64,000 nt of DNA from Bacillota bacterium. GTDB lineage: Bacteria; Bacillota; Desulfotomaculia; Desulfotomaculales; Desulfohalotomaculaceae. A program made the translations under genes and the position numbers. The stretch lies in NCBI GenBank assembly GCA_009711615.1, contig VENI01000011.1:101081-165080 (forward strand), read 5' to 3'. The notes below the pieces were generated by a model. That model did no database searches and was not told where the DNA came from. It was given only the letters and a program-made list of their open reading frames with translations. Positions within the stretch are counted from its first letter, which is position 1. Each line of letters opens with the position of its first letter. Positions 24,576 to 32,540 of this stretch are shown piece by piece.

Positions 24576-25883
24576 TTACTGTAATAAACCACGGGCTTCT
24601 TGAGCTGTCCTAATGGCTTTATGAGCATAATCTATAGATTTTCCGACATAATTCAAACCCTCTTCCGGGTTGTGAAATCCCATGCTGTTTTCCGCCGACA
24701 TCCAGTCCCACAGCCACTGTGCCTGTCGATGATACTGTTGTGCTTCTTTGATTAGATCTTCGTCAGCACCGGGTCTTTCAAGAGATTTTTCTATTTCTAT
24801 TACCGCTTCCACATTCCTGTCGGCCGCAACCTTCAGCAGGTTGTAGTTGTTATCTTGAATGTGATATACCCGCTGCTTTAAGTAGTCGGTTCCTTGGCGG
24901 TGGCAGATACCACAACTCTCGTTCAGACTGGTTAGTGGACTCTTCTGATTATGAGATGTAATTTTCACATTGCCCTGTTTTATATATGGCATATGACAAT
25001 CGGCACAGGCCACCCCAGCAGCCTGGTGTGTGCTATTTGTAAAGAACTCATAATCAGGGTGCTGTGCTTTTAACATTGGTGTATCACTTTGGGGATGAAC
25101 CCAGTCCACAAACTGATTACCTTCATAGTCCCCACTTTGATAATACTCGTATACCTGCTCAGGTTTCATTTCTTCTTCGCTTTCACCCCAGGGATAGGTC
25201 ACTACTTTGTTATCTCCCTTAAAGTAATATTCCACATGGCACTGGGCGCAAACTAGTGTGCGCATTTCCTGTCGGTTTGCTTTATCTACATCCTTGCCCA
25301 TTTTGGCCAGTGCATTTCTTAATGCCGGACGAGTTATGCGCAAATCCATTGTTTCCGGGTCATGGCAGTCTGAACAGGCAATGGAATGTTCTATGTATTT
25401 ATCCTTAACTTCATAAAAATCCATAGTATAAAAATCATCACCAAACTTTTCTAACAGACCAGGTATCTCTGGAGATTTACAGTGTAAACAAACCGCTCCA
25501 GATTTCTTCCGTTTGGGGTCAATTTCTCCAATATCCTGAACCGCATAAGGGTGCCCGCGTTCCTCCTTATACTCTTCTGAAAATCCATAACCAGCAAATA
25601 AGGTGTTCATCTCAGGAAATTCTTCCAGTTTGTTATAAGGGTCATTACCACCGTATTTAGTACGTACTGGTTCCCCCTCTGTGGCATCACGATAACTCTC
25701 ATAGTGACGGGGATAATGTTCTCCCCACACTGCAGGGTCGGTCTCGCCTTCCGCTATAGCTGGGAGTATAGGTTGTTCTTCCTTCTCCACTCGATTTTGG
25801 TTATAAAAATAAGCTAAACCGCCTAAAACCACTAACACTGACAATATGGAAACTATTACAATTGAACTTCTACCATTAGCCAT
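24576..25883 (-). CDS. nrfA: Ammonia-forming cytochrome c nitrite reductase NrfA
   Basis: Reduces nitrite to ammonium with six electrons. 435 aa with an N-terminal signal anchor (residues 8-26). Five haem sites: the catalytic CxxCK at 132-136 (CLHCK), then CSDCH 170-174, CAQCH 212-216, CADCH 293-297 and CGICH 324-328. The Lys-ligated first haem identifies NrfA rather than another pentahaem cytochrome. It lies 23 bases after nrfH. The protein should be on the outer face of the membrane, receiving electrons from NrfH. Confidence 0.97.
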   Translation of the reverse strand: MANGRSSIVIVSILSVLVVLGGLAYFYNQNRVEKEEQPILPAIAEGETDPAVWGEHYPRHYESYRDATEGEPVRTKYGGNDPYNKLEEFPEMNTLFAGYGFSEEYKEERGHPYAVQDIGEIDPKRKKSGAVCLHCKSPEIPGLLEKFGDDFYTMDFYEVKDKYIEHSIACSDCHDPETMDLRITRPALRNALAKMGKDVDKANRQEMRTLVCAQCHVEYYFKGDNKVVTYPWGESEEEMKPEQVYEYYQSGDYEGNQFVDWVHPQSDTPMLKAQHPDYEFFTNSTHQAAGVACADCHMPYIKQGNVKITSHNQKSPLTSLNESCGICHRQGTDYLKQRVYHIQDNNYNLLKVAADRNVEAVIEIEKSLERPGADEDLIKEAQQYHRQAQWLWDWMSAENSMGFHNPEEGLNYVGKSIDYAHKAIRTAQEARGLLQ

Positions 25884-25906
25884 ACAGGATTGCTCCTTTC
25901 ATCTTT

Positions 25907-26332
25907 TTACAGTTCATGAGGCGTATTACGGTGACAACCAAAACAATATCTGCCACCATCAGTTTTAGGGTCACCCACCGTTCGCATTAAGTCGTTATGA
26001 CAATACAGACAGTTTTCATGGACAACTTGACTGCCATGTTCGGTTATTAAAAAATTCCTTGGTATCTGACCCGAGATAGTCAGCATTGCATCCCGCGAAC
26101 CAGTATACGCCTTATAAAAGGCACCCTCCACAAACTGATGCGGAATGTGGCAGTCATTACAACTGGCCACTTCACGGTGAGCAGAATGATACCACGTATC
26201 CACCCAAGGTTCCATAAAGTGACACGAACCACAAAATTGCGGCCCATCCAACAGGTTATTTAGTGGCGGCAACTTTAATGCAAAAATGCTGACCAAACCC
26301 AGGGGGATTAGAAACAAGACCAATTTTTTCAT
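25907..26332 (-). CDS. nrfH: NrfH tetrahaem menaquinol dehydrogenase
   Basis: Membrane-anchored NapC/NirT-type cytochrome that passes electrons from menaquinol to NrfA. 141 aa with an N-terminal hydrophobic anchor (residues 4-20) and four haem sites: CGSCH 34-38, CNDCH 58-62, CLYCH 108-112 and CFGCH 130-134. First gene of the operon; the promoter region is 26333-26470. Confidence 0.95.
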   Translation of the reverse strand: MKKLVLFLIPLGLVSIFALKLPPLNNLLDGPQFCGSCHFMEPWVDTWYHSAHREVASCNDCHIPHQFVEGAFYKAYTGSRDAMLTISGQIPRNFLITEHGSQVVHENCLYCHNDLMRTVGDPKTDGGRYCFGCHRNTPHEL

Positions 26333-26470
26333 GTTTTACCCCCTTATATGGTCTGCTTTATTTTGATATAATTCTCTAAATTACTACTTATATACCAAAA
26401 ATGGTATTGTCTTATTTCTATTAGGGAATGTTTACATTGAAGTTAATAGAAGTGGAGGTGTTAAAAAATT

Positions 26471-27208
26471 ATGTATGATAAAATTGCTCAATACTACGAT
26501 TACATTTTTCCGGCTGGGTCAAAACAGTTAGAATTCTTTAAAGAAGCATTCCAGAAACACAACGTAAATAAGGTATTGGACTTGGCCTGTGGTTCTGGCA
26601 ATTACAGTATAGAATTTGCCCGGTGGGGGTTAGAAGTTACAGGTGTGGACTTTGAGGAAAGTATGATTGAATACGCAAATACCAAGATATCAGAATCAAG
26701 GGACTTAAATATTAATTTCATTACAGGTGACATGCGTAGTTTACCTGATTTACAGCAGCAGTACGATGCAGTTGTTTGTATCGGTAATTCACTGGTACAT
26801 CTGCTTACCGACAGTGATCTCTCAACTGCTTTAAAAGAAATGCATCGGCTCTGCCGACCAGGTGGAGTGTTAATTATTCAGATTTTAAATTATGACTATA
26901 TCTTGGATAGAAATGTAACTATACTGCCTGATATTAATAATAAAGATAAAGGTTTAATTTTCACTAGGCAGTATCGGTTCCATGAGGATGGTTTGATTGA
27001 ATTTATGACCTCGTTAATACTTAATAAGGGGCACGAACAAAAATCAGTAGGTTCGGGCAGTGTAATGCTACGCCCCCTTCGCCCTAAGGAGTTGGAGAGT
27101 TTCTTGGCTGATTCAGGGTTTACAGATTTAGAGTTTTACGGAGGATTTGATGGCAAGCCAGCCAGCAACGGGCACATGCCGTTAGTGGCTAAAGCCACTA
27201 AAATGTAA
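26471..27208 (+). CDS. Class I SAM-dependent methyltransferase
   Basis: 245 aa. SAM-binding motif I VLDLACGSGNYSIEFA at about residues 35-50, motif II VTGVDFEESM, and DAVVCIGNSLVHL as motif post-II/III. Substrate unknown. Divergent from nrfH and followed by a perfect terminator. Confidence 0.88.
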   Translation: MYDKIAQYYDYIFPAGSKQLEFFKEAFQKHNVNKVLDLACGSGNYSIEFARWGLEVTGVDFEESMIEYANTKISESRDLNINFITGDMRSLPDLQQQYDAVVCIGNSLVHLLTDSDLSTALKEMHRLCRPGGVLIIQILNYDYILDRNVTILPDINNKDKGLIFTRQYRFHEDGLIEFMTSLILNKGHEQKSVGSGSVMLRPLRPKELESFLADSGFTDLEFYGGFDGKPASNGHMPLVAKATKM

Positions 27209-27298
27209 AATGTAAAATGAATAATTAATCTTCAAGTAAGATTTTAAGTACATTCATAATCACTTTAACTCATTCTTCATTTTTAATTCTTCATTAAC

Positions 27299-27339
27299 CA
27301 AAAAGAAGCTAGGCTGAATTCAGCCTAGCTTCTTTTTGG
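27299..27339. terminator. Strong bidirectional terminator
   Basis: Long perfect palindrome: CCAAAAAGAAGCTAGGCTGA and its complement around a central GAATTC-containing loop, between the converging methyltransferase and NhaC genes. Confidence 0.9.
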
Positions 27340-27344
27340 TTTAC

Positions 27345-28832
27345 TTATTCAGGTTTTTCTTTTAACTCTTCACCGTTAGGTCCTTCATATCTTAAGCCCA
27401 TTCCGGTTATCGCTGCCAATAACATTACTAACACCAGGAACCAACCGTGGAATACAAATGGTACTGCTTGGGCAGGGTTAATGGCGTGTATAAAATCATA
27501 CTTTTCAGTGAGCCCGGCAATGGTAGAAACACCCAATAGCACACCGCCACTCCATGGGAAAATGTAACCTAAAGCTGAAGTTTGAGCATCTAGGAAATTA
27601 GCACGACGATATGGGTGTATTTTATAGTCTTTACCAATAGCCTTTACAAATGGTGCTGCCGCAATTTCTGCAGCGGTGTTAATTGTAATAAAGGCATTTA
27701 GAAAAGCGACTATGCCCCAAATTGAAAGCTCTGCTCTCCGGGTAACACCATCAATTTTCTTGGCCAAATATTTACGTAGAGCATCCATGGTTCCACCCAG
27801 CTGAATTAAGTAACCGGATGCTACAACCAACAGAATTAAAATGGCCATATTGATGTAACCAGTTACACCATCAACAATAGCCCCTTCTATTACACCTTTA
27901 TCAGTATTAAACCAAAGAATATCTGCCACCGTTCCCAGACCAGTTAGTGGAATTAAAGCACTGGCAGCAACTATACCCCAAGTTAATGAGGTTATCAAAT
28001 GCTGACCACTCAAAGCTAAGTAAATTACCAGTGCAAAAGGAATTAACAGTATTAGTCCACGGGCATCTGTATTTTGTTCAATCATTTGTGTGGCCGAAGC
28101 AGAATCCACACCACCGCCATCTGCTCCACCAAGTATTAAGAATAAAATCAGTGCAGGGATAGCTGCTGTAATGGCATATTTAAAACGTGACTTTACCACC
28201 CCTGGAACATCCGTTTCCTGGGTAACAGCTGACACGATGGTGGTATCAGAAACTGGTGCCAAGTTATCTCCAAAAGCAGCACCACTAAGAACTGCCGCAA
28301 AAAGTACAATGGGATCAGCACCCATCACTACACCTGCTGGATACATTAGCATAGTGAACGCTACTGTAGTGCCATAGCCAGTACCTACCGCTGAAGCAAA
28401 AACAGCTGCCAGCAGGAAGGTAATTGCTGTAAATAGGGCACCTTCAACTCCGGTTGCTGCACCAAGCCAAACAAGACCTTCAACTAGTCCACCGGCTTGT
28501 AATATCGAAGCAAACATTCCTGCCCAAAACCAGGCCACAATTGCTACCACACCAACTGATTGAGACATACCGTCAAATAAACCTTGGGCATAATCTTTCC
28601 ATGAACTTTTACATAAAAATAGTCCTAACGCCAGTCCCATTACGGCACCTACAACAAGGCCCTGTTCACTGGAAACTTTTAGAGTACTGGTAATTACTGC
28701 CCAAAGAATGAAAAACATTATTGGTACAGTGGCACCAAACACTCCTAATCTAAATTCCAAGTTCTCTACCTTTGGGGCTCCAGTCACATCCGCAGTCTCA
28801 TTATTTTTTGCTCTGCCCCTGTTGTCACTCAT
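27345..28832 (-). CDS. Na+/H+ antiporter, NhaC-like
   Basis: 495 aa with about twelve transmembrane helices. Family features include SGAAFGDNLAPVSDTTIVSA in the first half (conserved Asp residues in GDNLAP and SDTT) and TAEIAAAPFV with YIFPWSGG in the second. Predicted to exchange sodium for protons; related family members exchange organic substrates, so the ion is inferred. Monocistronic. Confidence 0.85.
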   Translation of the reverse strand: MSDNRGRAKNNETADVTGAPKVENLEFRLGVFGATVPIMFFILWAVITSTLKVSSEQGLVVGAVMGLALGLFLCKSSWKDYAQGLFDGMSQSVGVVAIVAWFWAGMFASILQAGGLVEGLVWLGAATGVEGALFTAITFLLAAVFASAVGTGYGTTVAFTMLMYPAGVVMGADPIVLFAAVLSGAAFGDNLAPVSDTTIVSAVTQETDVPGVVKSRFKYAITAAIPALILFLILGGADGGGVDSASATQMIEQNTDARGLILLIPFALVIYLALSGQHLITSLTWGIVAASALIPLTGLGTVADILWFNTDKGVIEGAIVDGVTGYINMAILILLVVASGYLIQLGGTMDALRKYLAKKIDGVTRRAELSIWGIVAFLNAFITINTAAEIAAAPFVKAIGKDYKIHPYRRANFLDAQTSALGYIFPWSGGVLLGVSTIAGLTEKYDFIHAINPAQAVPFVFHGWFLVLVMLLAAITGMGLRYEGPNGEELKEKPE

Positions 28833-29083
28833 GTAATACCCCCTAGTTTTGATATTTGTACATAATGCTAATTAACCCTAGACAATAAATAGATTTTTGT
28901 CTAAGTATTTAAACAATATTATCATTCGTTAACTAGTTTACAAAAAATAATCCTATGTTTCAAGGGGGTGGATTTTTGTTTTTGGCATAGAGATAGTTTC
29001 TAAACATAGCTCAACAGTGTATAATTGCACTATCCAGGGGTATGTTTTCATAATAAAAAAAATTTTCAGAGTAGGTGTAATTT

Positions 29084-29764
29084 GTGCAAAACAATGTTAA
29101 ATATTTAAGAAAATGCCACCTATTTACAGAATTATCGGATCTCCAGTTAACAGAAATAGCCAAATTGGTACGAGACCGCAGTTACAAACGAGGTAGTTTT
29201 GTTTTTCTAGAAGACGATCCAGGTAAGGCGCTTTACATATTAAAGCAAGGGCAAATCAAACTAACAAAACGCACAGAGGATGGGCGAGAACATATCCTTC
29301 ACTTTGTACATCCTGGAGAAGTCTTTGCCGAAGTAGTGCTGTTTGACAGCGGCAATTATCCGGCCACCGCAGAGGTGCAGAAAGACGCTATTATAGGCAC
29401 TGTGAGAAACACTGATATGGAAAGGTTAATAATAGATAACCCAGAAATCGCCCTTTCTATGCTAAATATTATGGCCCGACGTTTACGCATCGCCCAGGAA
29501 AAAGTAATGAACCTAGCATTAAATGATGTGCGTAAAAGACTGGTTTTTACACTACTAGAGATGTCTGCCCAGCATGGCGTACAAAAAGGGGAAAATGTAG
29601 TAATTACCCTTTCATTAACAAACCAAGAGCTGGCCAGCATGGTGGGAACATCCCGCGAAACTGCCAACCGGATCATCAGTGAGCTAAAAAAGAAGGGTAT
29701 TTTAGATATCAATCGACAGCAGATTATTATAAAAGACAGAAAACAACTACGGACGTTATTGTAA
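29084..29764 (+). CDS. Crp/Fnr family transcriptional regulator
   Basis: 226 aa: N-terminal cyclic-nucleotide-type sensor domain (about residues 10-120, with GRxxHILHFVxPGEVFAE-like core), long dimer helix, and C-terminal HTH with LTNQELASMVGTSRETANRIIS (seen in part, about 175-195). Only one Cys is near the N terminus, so it is not an oxygen-sensing Fe-S Fnr. GTG start with a weak TAGGTG upstream; a TATAAT box is at about 29020. The regulated genes are unknown; the nearby nrf operon is a candidate only by proximity. Confidence 0.88.
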   Translation: MQNNVKYLRKCHLFTELSDLQLTEIAKLVRDRSYKRGSFVFLEDDPGKALYILKQGQIKLTKRTEDGREHILHFVHPGEVFAEVVLFDSGNYPATAEVQKDAIIGTVRNTDMERLIIDNPEIALSMLNIMARRLRIAQEKVMNLALNDVRKRLVFTLLEMSAQHGVQKGENVVITLSLTNQELASMVGTSRETANRIISELKKKGILDINRQQIIIKDRKQLRTLL

Positions 29765-29820
29765 TTGAATAAAAATTGCGCTGGATTGGCACTCTATAAA
29801 TAAAATTGGAGGCAGTGAAA

Positions 29821-30087
29821 ATGGAGAAAGTTCCTGGTTTTGGTGATTTTGTAGAAACTACTACTCATGTTTTAAGTGGAGAAAAGGAGGAGCAAAATAT
29901 GGTGAATACAAACGATCAATCAGAACTAAAAGCGGCTATTAGAAACGCTCAAAATATGATGATGGAGATGGGTCAGCTTATTGACGGATTACAAGATACG
30001 CAAAAACAGCAACAGTTAAAACAGCTATGTGATAAAACGGGAACCGTACTGCAGGAAGCACAGCAACGGGCAGAGGTTATTTTGTAA
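29821..30087 (+). CDS. Small protein of unknown function, two possible starts
   Basis: 88 aa from the ATG at 29821 (GGAGG upstream), or 62 aa from the ATG at 29899, which has its own AGGAGG. The C-terminal part is a predicted helical hairpin rich in Met and Gln (AQNMMMEMGQLIDG). No family recognised. It follows the Crp/Fnr gene by 56 bases and ends before a strong terminator, so the two may share a transcript. Confidence 0.7.
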   Translation: MEKVPGFGDFVETTTHVLSGEKEEQNMVNTNDQSELKAAIRNAQNMMMEMGQLIDGLQDTQKQQQLKQLCDKTGTVLQEAQQRAEVIL

Positions 30088-30121
30088 ATCAGGAGTCAGA
30101 ATAAAGTCATAAAACTACGTG

Positions 30122-30149
30122 GGCTCGGTGAACGTACCGAGCCTTTTTT
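30122..30149 (+). terminator. Rho-independent terminator
   Basis: Stem GGCTCGGT / ACCGAGCC with 6-base loop, then six T. Confidence 0.9.
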
Positions 30150-30176
30150 CGAATTATTTAATGTTATTATAAACGG

Positions 30177-30196
30177 AACGACGAGGGTGTCGTTCT
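30177..30196. repeat. GAACGAC / GTCGTTC hairpin
   Basis: Perfect 7-bp inverted repeat with a 6-base loop in the gap 30150-30291, which otherwise holds only AT-rich repeats. Confidence 0.45.
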
Positions 30197-30291
30197 CTAC
30201 GGTTGACAGGCTCTCAAAACGTTATAATCCTAAATCATACATGCTTACATGCACCATTCTTAATTCTTAATTCTTCATTCTAAATTCTTAA

Positions 30292-30738
30292 TTAATGAAG
30301 TTGTTTCCCTTTTATTTGAGAGATGATTCCTTCTAAAATCATTAAGTGGTCACTATCCTCAGATAGATTTGTCTGAACTAATTCTTTGTTTTTCTCATCC
30401 AAGTGTTTTAATAGTTCTTCGGTGGTAGAAATGCCCTTGTCTTCGCCATTATATAAAATCATCAATGCATCTATAACGTTAATGTTACTATAGCATTGAA
30501 TCTTTAAAGACGTTTCTGTTAACCAGCCTTTCAACACCAGATTCTCATCAATCTTACCGCCTATATCCTGAATACGTTCAGATAAATCCATGGCATGTTT
30601 TTTATGCTGGTGCAGAATCTTTTGCAGTTGTTCCTTTAAAATTTGGTTATCAATCTTATTTAAAACAGTGGAATAAGTATCTATGGCCATGTGCTCTCCG
30701 TTTAAGACTTTATTTAGAACGTCTACTTGTTTCTGCAA
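30292..30738 (-). CDS. Small ferritin-like four-helix protein (DUF2383-like)
   Basis: 148 aa, all helical. Potential metal ligands: Glu15-His16 (GEHMAIDTY), a His-rich segment HQHKKHAMDL (about 43-52), Glu in NGEDKG, and EDSDHLMILE near the C terminus. This spacing fits ferritin-like DUF2383 proteins; iron binding is inferred. TTG start with GGAGG upstream. Monocistronic. Confidence 0.7.
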   Translation of the reverse strand: MQKQVDVLNKVLNGEHMAIDTYSTVLNKIDNQILKEQLQKILHQHKKHAMDLSERIQDIGGKIDENLVLKGWLTETSLKIQCYSNINVIDALMILYNGEDKGISTTEELLKHLDEKNKELVQTNLSEDSDHLMILEGIISQIKGKQLH

Positions 30739-30789
30739 AAAAACACCTCCGTTATGCTGAAGTTATTGTTACCATCAGAACATAAAAAT

Positions 30790-30821
30790 ATAAGCCCTAA
30801 CCCAAAAGGGGTAGGGCTTAT
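30790..30821 (-). terminator. Terminator of the hdr operon
   Basis: Long stem ATAAGCCCTA-CCC / GGG-TAGGGCTTAT with loop of 4, followed on the minus strand by ATTTTTATG. Confidence 0.85.
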
Positions 30822-30860
30822 GTTCCTAATCTCACAAGGCCGAAAGCTTTTTTCTTTATC

Positions 30861-31973
30861 CTAGTGTCTAGGTTCCAATTCGTCTTCTTTATATGTGGTT
30901 AGCGGGAGCGGTTCTTCAATATCACGTCCGGGAACATACTCAAATAAGTCTTGAACTCGCTTACTCATAACTTGGAACAATATTCCAACAGGGATACCAC
31001 TGGGGCAAGCAGACTCACATTGACCACAGTTCACGCATGACTCTCCCATGTGGTTAGCTCTGGTTAGGTGGAACAGCACCGTGTCAGTGGGCATCTCAAT
31101 ACGTCCCTTTCTACCTGCCCACTTCAAGTATTTGTCAGCATCGTGCTGGAAGGTTGGACTAACAAACACACATTCACGGCAGAAGCAAATGGGGCAAGCC
31201 TGACGGCAGTTACCGCATTTCAAACAAATGGTTAGTTCATCCATCAGTTTATCCATGCTATTTAACTTCTCGCTGTACTGATCAATTAATTTTTCCTTTG
31301 CTGCTGCTCTTTCATCCACCAATTTTTTAACCAAATCATCGCGCTGAGCTTGATTACCACCATTAGCAAGGCTAATTTTTTCTACTTCACTAGCCAGTTC
31401 ATCTTCCACTTGAATTAGCAGTTCACGGCCTGCATTCATACCTACCCAACCAATATGGATTTGAGCATGTTCCGCAGTAACATGGTCACAAATTTGACAG
31501 GATTGACGTACGTCAACACCACCAATTGCTGTTTCACCATTGGCAGCTTTAACTGTCCACTGATCGGGCACCAATTTACTATTACTTACTAAAGAGCGAT
31601 AGTCTGCAGGAACAAAGGTGCCTAAGCAGTCAACACCAATTATTACAATATTATCTAATTTAGCCTGCTGAAGTTTTACCAACTCCACCAGTGCCCGCAC
31701 CTCACAGGAGCGCAACACCACACCAACCTTTTCCTGCAAGCCACTGTTAGTCAGGTCAGCCACTAAGCGGGCTGCATTTTGCAAACTAATGGGAGCTAGG
31801 GGATTGGCGTCAGAAGCAGCTGACGGGTCTTTAACTAGTGTTTGTACAGCAGCACCGTTTACAGATTGCTGTACAAACAATGCATCAACTATTTTTTGTT
31901 CCAACAGGTTCTTGAAAAAACGGGCCAAACTTTCAACCGGGCTATTATTCACTTTTAAAAGATAGTTTTTCAT
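30861..31973 (-). CDS. FdhB/FrhB-like iron-sulfur protein of the Hdr operon
   Basis: 370 aa from the ATG at 31973 (GGAGG 8 bases upstream). The N-terminal about 230 residues resemble the flavin-binding FrhB/FdhB domain (VLRSCEVRALVELVKL, then IIGVDCLGTFVPADYRS). Next come two ferredoxin-like motifs: CLKCGNCRQACP with CFCREC, and CVNCGQCESACP. It is the last gene of the hdrCBA-mvhD operon. I infer that it links the Hdr/MvhD core to another electron donor or acceptor such as formate, F420, NAD(P)H or methylene-THF; which one cannot be told. Confidence 0.8.
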   Translation of the reverse strand: MKNYLLKVNNSPVESLARFFKNLLEQKIVDALFVQQSVNGAAVQTLVKDPSAASDANPLAPISLQNAARLVADLTNSGLQEKVGVVLRSCEVRALVELVKLQQAKLDNIVIIGVDCLGTFVPADYRSLVSNSKLVPDQWTVKAANGETAIGGVDVRQSCQICDHVTAEHAQIHIGWVGMNAGRELLIQVEDELASEVEKISLANGGNQAQRDDLVKKLVDERAAAKEKLIDQYSEKLNSMDKLMDELTICLKCGNCRQACPICFCRECVFVSPTFQHDADKYLKWAGRKGRIEMPTDTVLFHLTRANHMGESCVNCGQCESACPSGIPVGILFQVMSKRVQDLFEYVPGRDIEEPLPLTTYKEDELEPRH

Positions 31974-31985
31974 GGGTTTCACCTC

Positions 31986-32432
31986 CTATGTCTGCCATTT
32001 TTTACCCATGGGGTTAGGACCTAATTCCTTTAATTTTTCCACCATTTCTGTAATGGTTTGGCCGAAATAATTACCCTCTGAAGCACTAATAAATCTAAAC
32101 CACAATCGGTCTTCCTCTATACCCAATTGTTTTAATATTTCTTTAACCATGGCTATTTTACGACGAGCTTTATAATTGCCACTACCATAGTGGCAGTCAC
32201 CGGGGTGTCATCCACCTACCAATACCGCATCTGCACCTTCCAACAGTGGACGGACCAGGTACATTGGATCTACTGATCCGGTACACATTACCCTTACAAT
32301 TCGAACGTTTGGCGGATACTGAACCCTAGAAGTACCGGCCAAATCAGCACCAGTGTAGGAACACCAGTTGCACATCAAGCCAACAATTTTCGGTTCAAAA
32401 TTAGCATCTAACTTTTCTTCTGGAACGCTCAT
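31986..32432 (-). CDS. mvhD: MvhD family [2Fe-2S] subunit with selenocysteine (TGA at 32208-32210)
   Basis: Electron-transfer subunit that docks on HdrA. Read through TGA codon 75, the frame is open from ATG 32432 (GGAGGG upstream) to TAG 31986 and gives 148 aa. Residues just before and after the TGA, VGG-U-HPGDCHYGSGNYKAR, follow the MvhD consensus GCHPGDCHYxxGNYKA, so Sec75 replaces a conserved Cys. Other ligands are Cys21, Cys24, Cys50 and Cys80. A perfect stem-loop TGCCACTA-TGG-TAGTGGCA (32177-32195) begins 12 bases after the TGA, as expected of a bacterial SECIS. Standard gene calling would stop at 74 aa. Confidence 0.93.
32177..32210 (-). promoter_or_regulatory. Bacterial SECIS element and Sec UGA codon
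   Basis: UGA at 32210-32208, then 12 bases, then an 8-bp perfect stem with a UGG apical loop inside the mvhD reading frame. Predicted SelB-binding hairpin. Confidence 0.85.
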
Positions 32433-32540
32433 TTTAGCCCTCCTTTTCCTCGTTTTACTAAGAGATAAACATATCATAATTTAGAGTTTAAAAAGGAGCA
32501 CGAAGTGGATTTCGAGCGTACTTTTTAAACATCCATATTT

